A stretch of 64,000 nucleotides of DNA, taken from NCBI GenBank assembly GCA_017470345.1, contig JAFUEP010000027.1, positions 23,945 through 87,944 of the forward strand. Reading direction: 5' to 3'. Both the position numbers and the translations under genes were made by a program. This DNA is from Prevotella sp. Its GTDB lineage: Bacteria > Bacteroidota > Bacteroidia > Bacteroidales > Bacteroidaceae. Shown piece by piece: positions 25,987-34,800 of this stretch (within the stretch, counting starts at the first letter, position 1; the number at the start of each line of letters is the position of its first letter). Under the pieces are notes generated by a model. The model was not told where the DNA came from, ran no database searches, and was given only the letters and a program-made list of their open reading frames with translations.

Positions 25987-27264
25987 TTACTGCAGCCTGA
26001 AGGCCACGGGGATGGTGTATTTCACCCGCACGGCCTCGCCGTTCTGGCGGCCGGGCTCCCAGCGGGGCATCAGGCCGATGACGCGCAGCGCCTCAGCATC
26101 GAGCAGCGGGGCGACGCTCTTGACGACCTTGGCATTCGTCACCCGGCCGTCGGCCTCGACGACGAACGACACGATGACGCGCCCCTCCTGTCCGGCCTTT
26201 GTGGCCTCATCAGGATACTTCATGTTCTTCGACAGGAACTGCATCAGGGCCTCCATGCCGCCAGGGAACTCGGGCATTTGCTCGACGACGTCGAACACCT
26301 TGGGCGTCTCCGCCCCTCCATCATAGCCTGTGACGGCCACCTCGGGCGCATCAGCCGGCACCTCGACCCCTACGGTCAGCGGCTCTTCTCCGGCACCATC
26401 AGGCTTCTCACTCTTCTGCCCGCAGGCCACGGCCAGGAGGGCCGCCACGGGCACGACGGCCAGCGCCTTGAGCAACTGCCATCGCGGGGTTCTTGTTCTT
26501 TTCATCATACGGATTCTTTGTTTTAATGAGTTGTGGTTAAGATTGTTTGCCATCGAGAATAGCTGGTTCCCGACGGACTTGCGTATCAGCAGCAACTGGT
26601 ACTGCCGGGCGTCGACTCCCTCTTTGAGAACGGCCTCATCGGCCTCGTATTCGTGGATCTGCTGCAGCTCGCGGCGCAGCAGCCAGGCGGCGGGGTTCCA
26701 CCACTGTATCGTGACGAGCAGGTTCATCAGCAGCATGTCGGCCGAGTGGCCCAGGCGGATGTGGGCCCGCTCGTGGGTGAGGATCTCGCGGGCATTGTCG
26801 CGATAGTCGTCGCGACTGATGGCGACATAGCGGAAGAAGCTGAAGGGCGCCGTGTCGGCGGGCAGGAGATGGATCCTGACGCCGTCGGGCTCGCTGATGC
26901 TTTCGGTGGCCGTGGCCAGCAGGCGTCGCAGCTGCCAGGCTGACCACAGCTGCCAGGCGAGGACGGCCGCGAGGCCCACATGATAAATAAGGTGGAGCGG
27001 CAGCGGGGCCGCATCTTCAGTTGGTTGCGTTGGCAACGCAACAGACTCGACGGCCGTCAGCGGGCCGATGATGATTTGCTGGGCGGCGGTGCCTGCGGGC
27101 AGCGAGGGCATGTGCAGCCAGGGCAGCACGAAGGCCGACGCCGACAGCACGAGCAGCAACGCGCGGTTGAAGCGGTGCAGCGTGTCGCGGCTCAGCAGCA
27201 GCTTGAACAACAGGTAGAACACCACAAGGCACAGCCCCACCTTAATCTGATATATAACCATCAT
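25987..27264 (-). CDS. BlaR1-like M56 membrane metallopeptidase with TonB C-terminal domain
   Basis: The 425-residue protein has N-terminal membrane helices, the zinc motif HERAH (His164-His168) followed by EYEADEAV, and another membrane helix (ALAVVPVAALLAVACG). A TonB-type C-terminal domain follows (EFPGGMEALMQFLSKNMKYP ... VVEADGRVTNAKVVKS). This hybrid is common in Bacteroidetes next to BlaI repressors and probably senses an envelope signal and inactivates BlaI by proteolysis. No beta-lactamase gene is nearby. A perfect palindrome at 27024-27042 lies in frame within the periplasmic loop (VALPTQP). Confidence 0.85.
   Translation of the reverse strand: MMVIYQIKVGLCLVVFYLLFKLLLSRDTLHRFNRALLLVLSASAFVLPWLHMPSLPAGTAAQQIIIGPLTAVESVALPTQPTEDAAPLPLHLIYHVGLAAVLAWQLWSAWQLRRLLATATESISEPDGVRIHLLPADTAPFSFFRYVAISRDDYRDNAREILTHERAHIRLGHSADMLLMNLLVTIQWWNPAAWLLRRELQQIHEYEADEAVLKEGVDARQYQLLLIRKSVGNQLFSMANNLNHNSLKQRIRMMKRTRTPRWQLLKALAVVPVAALLAVACGQKSEKPDGAGEEPLTVGVEVPADAPEVAVTGYDGGAETPKVFDVVEQMPEFPGGMEALMQFLSKNMKYPDEATKAGQEGRVIVSFVVEADGRVTNAKVVKSVAPLLDAEALRVIGLMPRWEPGRQNGEAVRVKYTIPVAFRLQ
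27024..27042. repeat. Perfect 9-bp-arm palindrome inside the M56 gene
   Basis: GTTGCGTTGGCAACGCAAC lies within codons 75-81 of the M56 gene. Its central 15-mer TGCGTTGGCAACGCA also occurs at 43691-43705 between two genes of the sigma-factor operon, so it is probably a dispersed palindrome. Confidence 0.7.
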
Positions 27265-27273
27265 AATCCAAAA

Positions 27274-27313
27274 TATCTATTATCTTTTATCTATTATCTA
27301 TTATCTATTATCT
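27274..27313. repeat. Tandem CTATTATCT repeats between blaI and the M56 gene
   Basis: TATCTATTATCTTTTATCTA continues as further 7-bp CTATTAT units for about 40 bp. It fills the 36-nt gap between the two genes and reaches the last codons of the repressor. Copy-number change could alter the 3' end or the coupling of the operon. Confidence 0.6.
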
Positions 27314-27663
27314 TCCACCTCGCGGATGAGGGCCTTGAGCTCGTCGACCGAGATCTTCTCGCTCTTCACCAGCGTGGAGACGGCGCTCAGGTAGGAATGT
27401 CCGAAGAGCTTGTCGACGACGGCCGCGAGCGACCCGCCCCGATACTCCTCGCGCGAGATGCGGGCGAAGTACTGGAAGCAGCGGGCCGTCAGGGCGCGAT
27501 GGCCCAGGAAGCCCTTTTCCTCGAGGATCTTCACCAGCGTCGCCAGTGTGTTCACGTGCGGCTGCGGCTCGTCGTAGTGCGTCTGCAGCTCGCGGATCTG
27601 CATGGGACCGTACTGCCAATAGCGGTCCATGATTTCTTCTTCTTTCTGTGTCAGTTGTTTCAT
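27301..27663 (-). CDS. BlaI/MecI/CopY family transcriptional repressor
   Basis: The 120-residue protein begins MKQLTQKEEEIMDRYWQYGP and has the BlaI winged helix (PHVNTLATLVKILEEKGFLG), the conserved YFARISREEYRGGSL linker and a dimerisation helix. It would repress its own operon, and the M56 partner immediately downstream would relieve repression. The TPR gene at 27722 lies upstream on the same strand with a 58-nt gap made of GGAGTTT-like repeats. Confidence 0.9.
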   Translation of the reverse strand: MKQLTQKEEEIMDRYWQYGPMQIRELQTHYDEPQPHVNTLATLVKILEEKGFLGHRALTARCFQYFARISREEYRGGSLAAVVDKLFGHSYLSAVSTLVKSEKISVDELKALIREVEDNR

Positions 27664-27721
27664 GTTTATAGGAGTTTAGGAGTTTGGGAGATTGGGAGTT
27701 TAGACGATAGACTATGGGCGG

Positions 27722-28726
27722 TCATTTCAGTTTCTTCTCGGCCTCGCGCAGCCATGCATCGACCATCGGGTCGCGCTTGTCAGGGGGCAGCATGGCCGCC
27801 GTGCTGACAAACTGGCGGTAGGCATGGCGGGCGTTGTCCTCGTCGCCGATGCGCTCGTAGCATCCAGCCACGCGCCACAGCACCTGCATGTCGGCATAGC
27901 CGCCATGGACCATCACGAGCTTCAGCTCCTCCAGCTCGAGCGAGTCGCGCCCCAGCTGGGCATATCCCTCGGCCAGCTCCTCGTGGAGTGATCGGATGAG
28001 GTCGGGGCTGGGCGTCAGCTGTTCCAACACCTTATTAATATATTCCACGCCCTCGTCGGCCCGTCCCGTCTTGATGGCCGAGATGCCGAGGCGATAGAGG
28101 CAGTTGTTGTTCTGGAAGCGGTTCATCTCCGCCGCCTGGTGCAGGAAGACGTAGGCCGAGTCGAACTTCTCGTCCTGGAAATAGCATAGTCCGAGCGAAT
28201 AGGCCACGTCGAACGTGCGCAGCCCCTCGTCGAGCAGCTGGCGGTAGAGGTAGGCCGCCAGCGGGAAGACCATCTTCTGGAAATAGGCGTGGGCCAGCTG
28301 GCGCGTCACGTTGAGCTGCTCCGGGTGGCGCATGTTGTAGGGCGCCGTCAGCCGGAAGGCCAGGTCGGGCTTCTCCTCCTCGTTATAGTGGCGCGCCATG
28401 TCGGCGATGATCTCCGCGTCATCGGCATCACGTTCCAGGCATTTCTGTCCCCAGTAGTACATGTCAGGCCGGCGGCCCAGCCGCTGACAGCTGTAGTAGA
28501 GCGCATGGTAGGCGTCGGACGGCAGCGGCGCCTCCTGAGCGGCGAGCACCGTCTGTGCCAGCGGGTCGAGCACGTCGATGCAGCGCTGGTAGGCCCCGCG
28601 GGCATAGTGGCCGAGCCCGACGGCCACGAGGCTGTCGCGCCGGATGCTGTCGGCGGTTTCCTCTGTCTGGGCGCGTCCTATCACTGCCAGACTGAGGAGC
28701 AGGAATAAAATCGTTGTTCGTTTCAT
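27722..28726 (-). CDS. Secreted tetratricopeptide-repeat protein
   Basis: The start at 28726 (MKRTTILFLLLSLAVIGRAQ) gives a clean signal peptide; an ATG at 28738 is in frame just before it. The mature part is helical with TPR-like units: YSLGLCYFQDEKFDSAYVFL, LYRLGISAIKTGRADEGVEY and VLWRVAGCYERIGDEDNARH. A -7 box TATCTTTGC lies at 28758-28766. It may be the first gene of an operon with blaI and the M56 protein, making it a candidate regulated or sensing component. No specific function is recognised. Confidence 0.75.
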   Translation of the reverse strand: MKRTTILFLLLSLAVIGRAQTEETADSIRRDSLVAVGLGHYARGAYQRCIDVLDPLAQTVLAAQEAPLPSDAYHALYYSCQRLGRRPDMYYWGQKCLERDADDAEIIADMARHYNEEEKPDLAFRLTAPYNMRHPEQLNVTRQLAHAYFQKMVFPLAAYLYRQLLDEGLRTFDVAYSLGLCYFQDEKFDSAYVFLHQAAEMNRFQNNNCLYRLGISAIKTGRADEGVEYINKVLEQLTPSPDLIRSLHEELAEGYAQLGRDSLELEELKLVMVHGGYADMQVLWRVAGCYERIGDEDNARHAYRQFVSTAAMLPPDKRDPMVDAWLREAEKKLK

Positions 28727-28863
28727 AAGACTCATCATTGAAGATAACGTTTCGAGGGCAAAGATACGAATAAAAGCGGAGTTAAACTAATTTCTTTAGT
28801 TAATTAAACTAAAACAATTAGTTATTTAGAAAATAGTTAACAAACCGACCCTCTGCCAACAAC

Positions 28864-28953
28864 AAAGCGGCACTTCCCGAGGCAAAAAGCACCGCTTCTC
28901 GATGAAAAAAGCGGCACTTCTCGAGTCGAAAAGCACCGCTTCTTTTTTAGCGA
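28864..28953 (-). repeat. Four-unit 22-nt hairpin array downstream of the GH27 gene
   Basis: Cores AGCGGCACTT, AGCACCGCTT, AGCGGCACTT and AGCACCGCTT start at 28866, 28888, 28910 and 28932, exactly 22 nt apart. On the minus strand AAGCGGTGCTT pairs with AAGTGCCGCTT over all 11 positions using two G-U wobbles and is followed by TTTTTT, so it should act as a terminator-like RNA for the GH27 transcript. On the plus strand the same positions would be A-C mismatches. The rest of 28739-29038 holds only the promoter region of the TPR gene and AT-rich sequence. Confidence 0.75.
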
Positions 28954-29038
28954 TTTGCGAGTCCGCTGATTATCAACGGATTATAAAAACGAACGGTTTG
29001 GTGAGACTTTTTTATTACAATTCACCGCCCCGCAAGCG

Positions 29039-31561
29039 TCATTTCACGTACACTTTCTGGCCCTGACGGACGTAAAGACCATGCTTCGGGGAGACGACGC
29101 GACGGCCCTGAAGGTCGTAGACCGGCTGCGACGTGACCCCGCTGGGGGCGACGCCATCGGCAGCGGGACGGGTGATGCCCGTGGCGACATTGTCGCCCAG
29201 GCGCAGCAGGCGCACGCCATGACTGGGCACGTCGGTGGTCAGGACGCCCGCGGACGTGCCGAGATCCTGCCCGGCCCAGATGTCATAGACGGGCACTTGC
29301 TCATCGGCCTTATAGCCCAGCTGCGTCAGGTCGAAGGTGTAGGGCTGGCCCTTCGCGACATAGAAGAGGAACTCCATCGTCGTGCCCGACGTCGACGGGT
29401 TGTCGGTGTCGCACGAGGAGTCGTAGCCGCAGAGGGCACGGAAGGTCGTGTAGGAGTGGCCCTTGGGCAGGTCGTAGACGAGGGTGCACTGGGCATTGAG
29501 GCCCAGGCCCGTGGTGTAGGACTGTCCGTCGACGCGTAGCGTGCCGTTCTCGACGTTCTTATTCACGTGGAGCGATCCCCACTCCGAGGTGTAGCTGGTG
29601 TGCTGGAGCGTGGTGAGCGACGTCTCCTGGCCGTCGGCGTCGATGAGCACGGGGTTGATGAGGTCGGCACGGTCGTAGGCAAAGCCGTCGCCATAGTTGC
29701 TCACGACGATCTTGAGCTGCTCGGCCCCCGTGACGTCGCACTCCATCGTGGTCGACTTAGTGCCGGTGCGCGAGATGAGTCCCGAGCGGGCGGCATAGTC
29801 GTCCTGCTCGTTGGCGAGCGGGTTCTGGTCGAACACCATGAAGCGTATCGAGGTCGTGGCGCCCGTCTGGCCGATGCCCGAGTCGTCGGCGGCAGCCATG
29901 GCGGTGAAGCGCACGACGTCCATGTCGTCAGGAATCTGGAAGAAGATGGCCGCATTGGCGTCGGTCGAGAAACCACGGTCGTAGGTCTGGCCCATCACCC
30001 GCATCTTGCCGCCGTTGTCGACGTTGCTGTTCTCGCGCACGCGATTGAAATAGGAGTTGGTGTACTGGCGGGTCTTGTACGTGCCGGTCAGGGCCACCTC
30101 CGAGCCGTCGCGCAGGATGAGCGTCGGGTTGATCCAGTCGCCGTGGTCGTAGTTGTAGTTGTCGCCGCCGTCGTCGACGACGAGCACGAGCGTCTTCGAG
30201 CCCTCGGGCCATGCGATGTCGACGTCGACCTTATGGCCGTCGGTGGTGTAGGCGACGACCTCGGAGCGATAGAGGGCCTTCTGTCCGACGATCCATCGGT
30301 TGTTGTCGCGCTGGAAGAGCGCGAGGTAGCGGTTGTCGGTCTCGGGGTCGCGCGACGTCCAGACGACGCGCCCCATGTCCTCGTCGTTAAGCACTTGACG
30401 GGCCTCGACGGCGTACTTGTGCATGTGGTGATACTCTTCGTTGGTGAGCAGCGAGAGCGTGAAGTCGTCGTTGCGCGTCATCTCGCCGCCGAAGAACAGG
30501 GGCGAATGGCAGATGCCCCAGAGCGACATCATCGTCAACTGCTCATTCTCCGTCAGGTTGGTCCAGCGGCCGCTCTGGGCGGAGGTGTAGCCCGGGTCGC
30601 CGATGGTCATGGCAATCTGTCCGAGGGGCAGCATGTCGCAGTCGGCATAGTTGCCGGGGCGCGCATATTGGCTCCAGGCGTCGGCCTCCTGGAAGACGGC
30701 GTCGACGGCGCTCCAGTTGTCCCAGAGGTCGTCCATCATGCGCCACATGTTGGCATTGTCCAGACAGTCCTGAGCATACTGCAGCTGCGTCTTGCCGGGC
30801 GAGAGGGAGAGCACCATGGGACGGCCCGTCTGGTCGATGGCCCGGCGGATCATGCGGATCTCGTCGGTATAGAACGGACGGCTGAGGTCGTCGATCTTCA
30901 GGAAGTCGACGCCCCACTGGGCATAGAGGTCCATGATGGAGTTATAGTAGAGCTGGCCGTACTCGTTGTTCTGAACGGTCAGGTTGTCCTTCAGCCATGT
31001 GCAGGCGGGCGTCGTCGAGCTGTAGACCTGGCTCCAGGCGGTCTGCTCGCTGCCCTTCAGCTTATAGGAGGAGCCGACGACCGACTTTGGCACGCCGCGC
31101 ATGAGGTGGATGCCCAGCTTGAGGCCCATCGCGTGGAGCTTGTCGGCCAGGGGCTTGAAGCCCACGTTGACGCCGTCCTGCATGCACGAGGGGAAGCGCG
31201 TGGGCGAGGGCAGGTAGCGGCCGTAGTCGTCGATGACGTAGTCCTGGTCGCCCCGCTGGTTATAGTTGCCGCCGCCGAGCGAGGGGTGGTTGCAATACCA
31301 ACGGATGTCGACGACGACATACTCCCAGCCGTGACGAACCAGGTCGTTGTCGACGAGATACTGAGCGTTCTGCATCACCTCCTTCTCGGTGACTGAGGAG
31401 TAGTAGCAGTCCCACGAGTTCCAGCCCATCGGGGGCGTCATGGCCCATGTGCGGAACGCAGCCACGTCGGTGTCGTCGGTCTGCGCCTGAACCGAGCCAC
31501 AGACCATCATTGCGACTGACAGCATGAGAGCCGTCCGCGTCGTCTTGAATAGATTCTTCAT
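29039..31561 (-). CDS. Secreted GH27 alpha-galactosidase-type hydrolase with C-terminal NPCBM-like modules
   Basis: The 840-residue protein has a signal peptide (to about residue 26) and a GH27 catalytic barrel (about 40-400). It begins TPPMGWNSWDCYYSSV and has the nucleophile region GVDFLKIDDLS (Asp224/225) and a probable acid/base Asp in MWRMMDDLWDNW (about 277). Beta-sandwich domains follow at about 470-790, including ENSNVDNGGKMRVMGQTYDR of the NPCBM type and a second similar module with GLGLNAQCTLVYDLP. The end is VYDLQGRRVVSPKHGLYV. It should remove alpha-galactosyl or related terminal residues. A canonical promoter is at 31596-31627. Confidence 0.87.
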   Translation of the reverse strand: MKNLFKTTRTALMLSVAMMVCGSVQAQTDDTDVAAFRTWAMTPPMGWNSWDCYYSSVTEKEVMQNAQYLVDNDLVRHGWEYVVVDIRWYCNHPSLGGGNYNQRGDQDYVIDDYGRYLPSPTRFPSCMQDGVNVGFKPLADKLHAMGLKLGIHLMRGVPKSVVGSSYKLKGSEQTAWSQVYSSTTPACTWLKDNLTVQNNEYGQLYYNSIMDLYAQWGVDFLKIDDLSRPFYTDEIRMIRRAIDQTGRPMVLSLSPGKTQLQYAQDCLDNANMWRMMDDLWDNWSAVDAVFQEADAWSQYARPGNYADCDMLPLGQIAMTIGDPGYTSAQSGRWTNLTENEQLTMMSLWGICHSPLFFGGEMTRNDDFTLSLLTNEEYHHMHKYAVEARQVLNDEDMGRVVWTSRDPETDNRYLALFQRDNNRWIVGQKALYRSEVVAYTTDGHKVDVDIAWPEGSKTLVLVVDDGGDNYNYDHGDWINPTLILRDGSEVALTGTYKTRQYTNSYFNRVRENSNVDNGGKMRVMGQTYDRGFSTDANAAIFFQIPDDMDVVRFTAMAAADDSGIGQTGATTSIRFMVFDQNPLANEQDDYAARSGLISRTGTKSTTMECDVTGAEQLKIVVSNYGDGFAYDRADLINPVLIDADGQETSLTTLQHTSYTSEWGSLHVNKNVENGTLRVDGQSYTTGLGLNAQCTLVYDLPKGHSYTTFRALCGYDSSCDTDNPSTSGTTMEFLFYVAKGQPYTFDLTQLGYKADEQVPVYDIWAGQDLGTSAGVLTTDVPSHGVRLLRLGDNVATGITRPAADGVAPSGVTSQPVYDLQGRRVVSPKHGLYVRQGQKVYVK

Positions 31562-31595
31562 TGGTAGTTTTGTTTTATAGTTATGTAATCCGGCT

Positions 31596-31627
31596 GCAAA
31601 ATTACGAAAAAATCCCGAAACGACAAA
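31596..31627 (-). promoter_or_regulatory. Canonical promoter of the GH27 gene
   Basis: On the minus strand TTTG (31624-31627), 19 nt, then TAATTTTGC (31596-31604) fit the Bacteroidetes consensus. The start codon is 35 nt downstream. Confidence 0.75.
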
Positions 31628-31715
31628 CGAACGGCGAAAAAAATCCGTCCGTCCCCGAGGACTCGGCCGGCACCAGATTCGGAAATATTTTTACAACAGC
31701 CAAGCCGACCGACGA

Positions 31716-31805
31716 GAAACGGTGCTTTTCTGGCAAAAAAGCGGCACTTCTCGACCCAAAAAGCGGCACTTCTCTCATCGAAAAGCACCGCTTCTTGTCT
31801 TAACG
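31716..31805 (-). repeat. Four-unit 22-nt hairpin array downstream of the GH29 gene
   Basis: Cores start at 31718, 31740, 31762 and 31784, exactly 22 nt apart: AACGGTGCTT, AGCGGCACTT twice, and AGCACCGCTT. In the minus-strand RNA AAGCGGTGCTT pairs with AAGTGCCGCTT, again via two G-U wobbles, and is followed by TTTTT. The array lies about 70 nt after the GH29 stop codon. Confidence 0.75.
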
Positions 31806-31872
31806 TTTTACAATTGACTGAATGTCAACCCGTTGCACAATCCACACAAAGAATTCGGAATTTATTTTACAT

Positions 31873-34800
31873 TCAGCGCACGATTTTCTTGCCTCCCATC
31901 ACATAGATGCCCTGTCTGAGACCGACCTGAGCAACCCGACGGCCGCTGAGGTCGAAGACGTCGCTGCGGGGTGCCGACGACTGCAACCTGGCCGAAGGGC
32001 TGATGCCAGTGGCATCGTCCTGTGGCAACGACCTGTATACGAGCAGCTTCACAGCGTCGGCCCTGAACTCCTGGGTCGTGCTGCCACTGGCCAGGTCGGC
32101 CTGGAAGCCAAGCACCACGTCGGCCGGTTCACTGAGCGAGAAGTTGACACCGTAGTAGATGCCATTGTCTTTCTGACACTCACCGATGTTCTTCGAGGCC
32201 AGAGCACTGCCGGCAATGTCGCTGGTGGGGAGCACCGACGTGGCGGCGAAGACGTAGGCTTTGTTCAGCTGATAGATAGCATTGAAGGTAGCCCCGAAGA
32301 AATAGTCGCCGGCGTCGAGATGCACCGTCTGGTAGATGCGGGCGTCAGCCAGGTTGCCCTCGGTGTTCTGGGCGCGGTCGTTCCATATGCCAAGCATGAG
32401 CGACGGGCGTCCGGTGTACATGTCGAGGCCCTGCTTGATGCCGTCGTTGTTGTTCTGCGGGATGCAGAAGTTCTCCACCGTCCAGTATTTCGGGGCACCG
32501 AAGCGCTTGCCCGTCTCCTCGAGCATCGCAAAACCGCTGGCCTCGGTGAGCTTCTCGACGGTGATGTCCTCGCTCACCACGTCGCCATAGGCATAGAGCC
32601 CCACGGTCTGTGCCCGGAACTCCTGCTGGTTGGCACTGTTCTTCAGGTCGGCAGCAAATCCGAGCACCACCGTCTGCTCCTCGCTGAGCGTGAAGTAGAT
32701 GCCCCGCATCTGCATGTCGCCCTTGGCATCCTTCAGGTAGTCGAAGGCGATGGCCTGGCTGGGCACGTCGCTGACGTCGGGCACCTCGCGAGCGGCAAAG
32801 ATATAAGCGTCGCTGCTGAGGTTGTAGACCTGATTATAGGCCGCCCCGAAGAAATAGCGTCCGCGTGGCAGCGTCACCTTTTTATATATACGCGCATTAG
32901 CCAGGTCACCTTCGGTGTTGCGCTCCTTGTCGTCCCACACACCGAGCATCAGGCTCGAGTGACCGTTGTATTTATCGAGGCCCTGCTTGGTGCCGTCGCC
33001 GTTGTTCTGCGGGATGCAGAAGTTCTCCACCGTCCAGTATTTCGGGGCACCGAAGCGGGTGGTCGAGGCGTCGGTGCGACTGAACTCGGAAGCCTCCACT
33101 AGCTTGTCGACGGTGATGTCCTCGTAGCCGGCGTCAGGACTGCCACCGGCGTTGAGCCCTTCGGCCAGCAGCTGTTGCCATGCCTGGCGCAGCTGACTGA
33201 TGAGCGTCTCCGGGTCGGTCGCGTCGTCGCTCTTGGCATCCTGAAGCAGCTGCTGCATCTGGCTGACAGCCCTCAAGCTGTAGCGGCCCGTGTTGTAGCC
33301 TGCTTGCGTAGCCAGCGTTGCGAGCTGCTCCTCCAAGGCACTGATCAGTTCCTCCAGGACAGCTGTCGCCTCGCTGGCCTCAGTAAAATTTATGGCCAGG
33401 ACAGGGGCAATGTTGCCACCGGGACGGGCCGCAGGCAGCGTGACGTGAAGCCCGTCGGTGTCCATGGTGTATTCTACGGGCCCGTAGCCCATCAGCTGCA
33501 CGCTGCTCACCATTCCACTGTAGCAGGGCGAGGTGATGGCCAGGCTGCGAATGGTGGTCTGGTTGGAGGCAGGCCATGCCATGAGCGTGGCGTAGAGCGT
33601 GCCCTCCTTCGCGTTGAAGCGGATGTCGTCGGAGGTATAGTTGAAGCCCTCGTTGAAGCCCTGTGCGTTGAGCGGGTTGGCGGCCTCGGCCAGCGGCCCC
33701 TCACCGAAGGTCTTCCAGGGACGTGTGCCAATGATGCTCTCCTTGTTGACGTCCATCCACTCCTTGATGCCGGCGAGGACGGTGCGCTCCCTGTCGTCGA
33801 TGGTGCCGTTGCCCTTGACGGGTACGCTCAGCAGCAGACAGCCGTTCTTGCTCACCACGTCGACCAGCATGCGGACGACCGTGGCAGCCGACTTGTAGCG
33901 GTTCTGCTGATAGACATTCTTGTCGTAGTGCCACTGGCCGAGACAGGTGCACGTTTGCCAGGGCAGGGGCTGCATGCGGTCGGGGATGCCGCGCTCCACA
34001 TCCCAGAGCATCAGTTGCTTATGCTCGTCGCCGAGGATCTTGCCCATCGCCACCACCTGCGCACTGCCGCCGTTCCTGTTGGCACTGTGGTTATAGTAGT
34101 GAGCCAGGATGTTCTGCCCTATCTGGTCGTCGCAGCCGTAGAAGGGCAGCACCGTGTCGTCGAAGTAGATCATCTGCGGGTCGTAGTCGTTGATGAGCTG
34201 CAGCACGCGGTTCTGCAGCTTCTTCTTGAACTGCTCCGAAGGCTGCGACGCACCGTTGCCCCAGTCCCACTGGCTGTGGATGGTGCCCGAGTTGTCCCAC
34301 CCCGTGCTGTGTGCATGGCCCTGGGCGTAGAGCTCCTGCGGGTCCATTCCCTTCCACCACTTCTCCGTGCCGTCAGCGTTCAGCTCGTAGCCGTCCTCGC
34401 GGGTGAGGTTGCCGTCGAACCTCTGCGACGGCTCCAGCCATGTCCAGGTGTGGGCACCGTGAATGCTCACGCCCAGCGGCAGACCGTACTTTTTGCAGGC
34501 GTCGGCCCAACCCTTGACGATGTCGCGCCGCGGGCCCACGTTCACCGAGTTCCACTCCTGGTAGGGCGAGTCCCAGAGGTCGAAGTTGTCGTGATGCTGA
34601 CCGAGGGTGAAGAAGAACTGCGCCCCGACGCTCTTGTAGAGCTTCACCAGCTCCTCGGGATCCCACTGCTCCGCCTTCCAGGCGTTGCACAGCTCCTTCA
34701 GTCCGAAGTCCTTGGGGTTGCCAAAGTTCTGCACGTGATAATTGTACTGCCCTGACCCCTCATAATACATGAAGCGGCCATACCAGTCGCCGTCCTCAGC

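Noticed and set aside
25987-27663. Beta-lactam resistance locus
   Set aside because: BlaR1/BlaI-like genes are present, but the sensor has a TonB domain and no penicillin-binding domain, and no beta-lactamase is nearby.
29567-31396. 609-codon plus-strand open frame opposite the GH27 gene
   Set aside because: The minus strand encodes a clear GH27 enzyme. The antisense translation is Val/His/Ala-rich with no domain.
33175-34755. 526-codon plus-strand open frame opposite the GH29 gene
   Set aside because: Shadow of the GH29 catalytic region.
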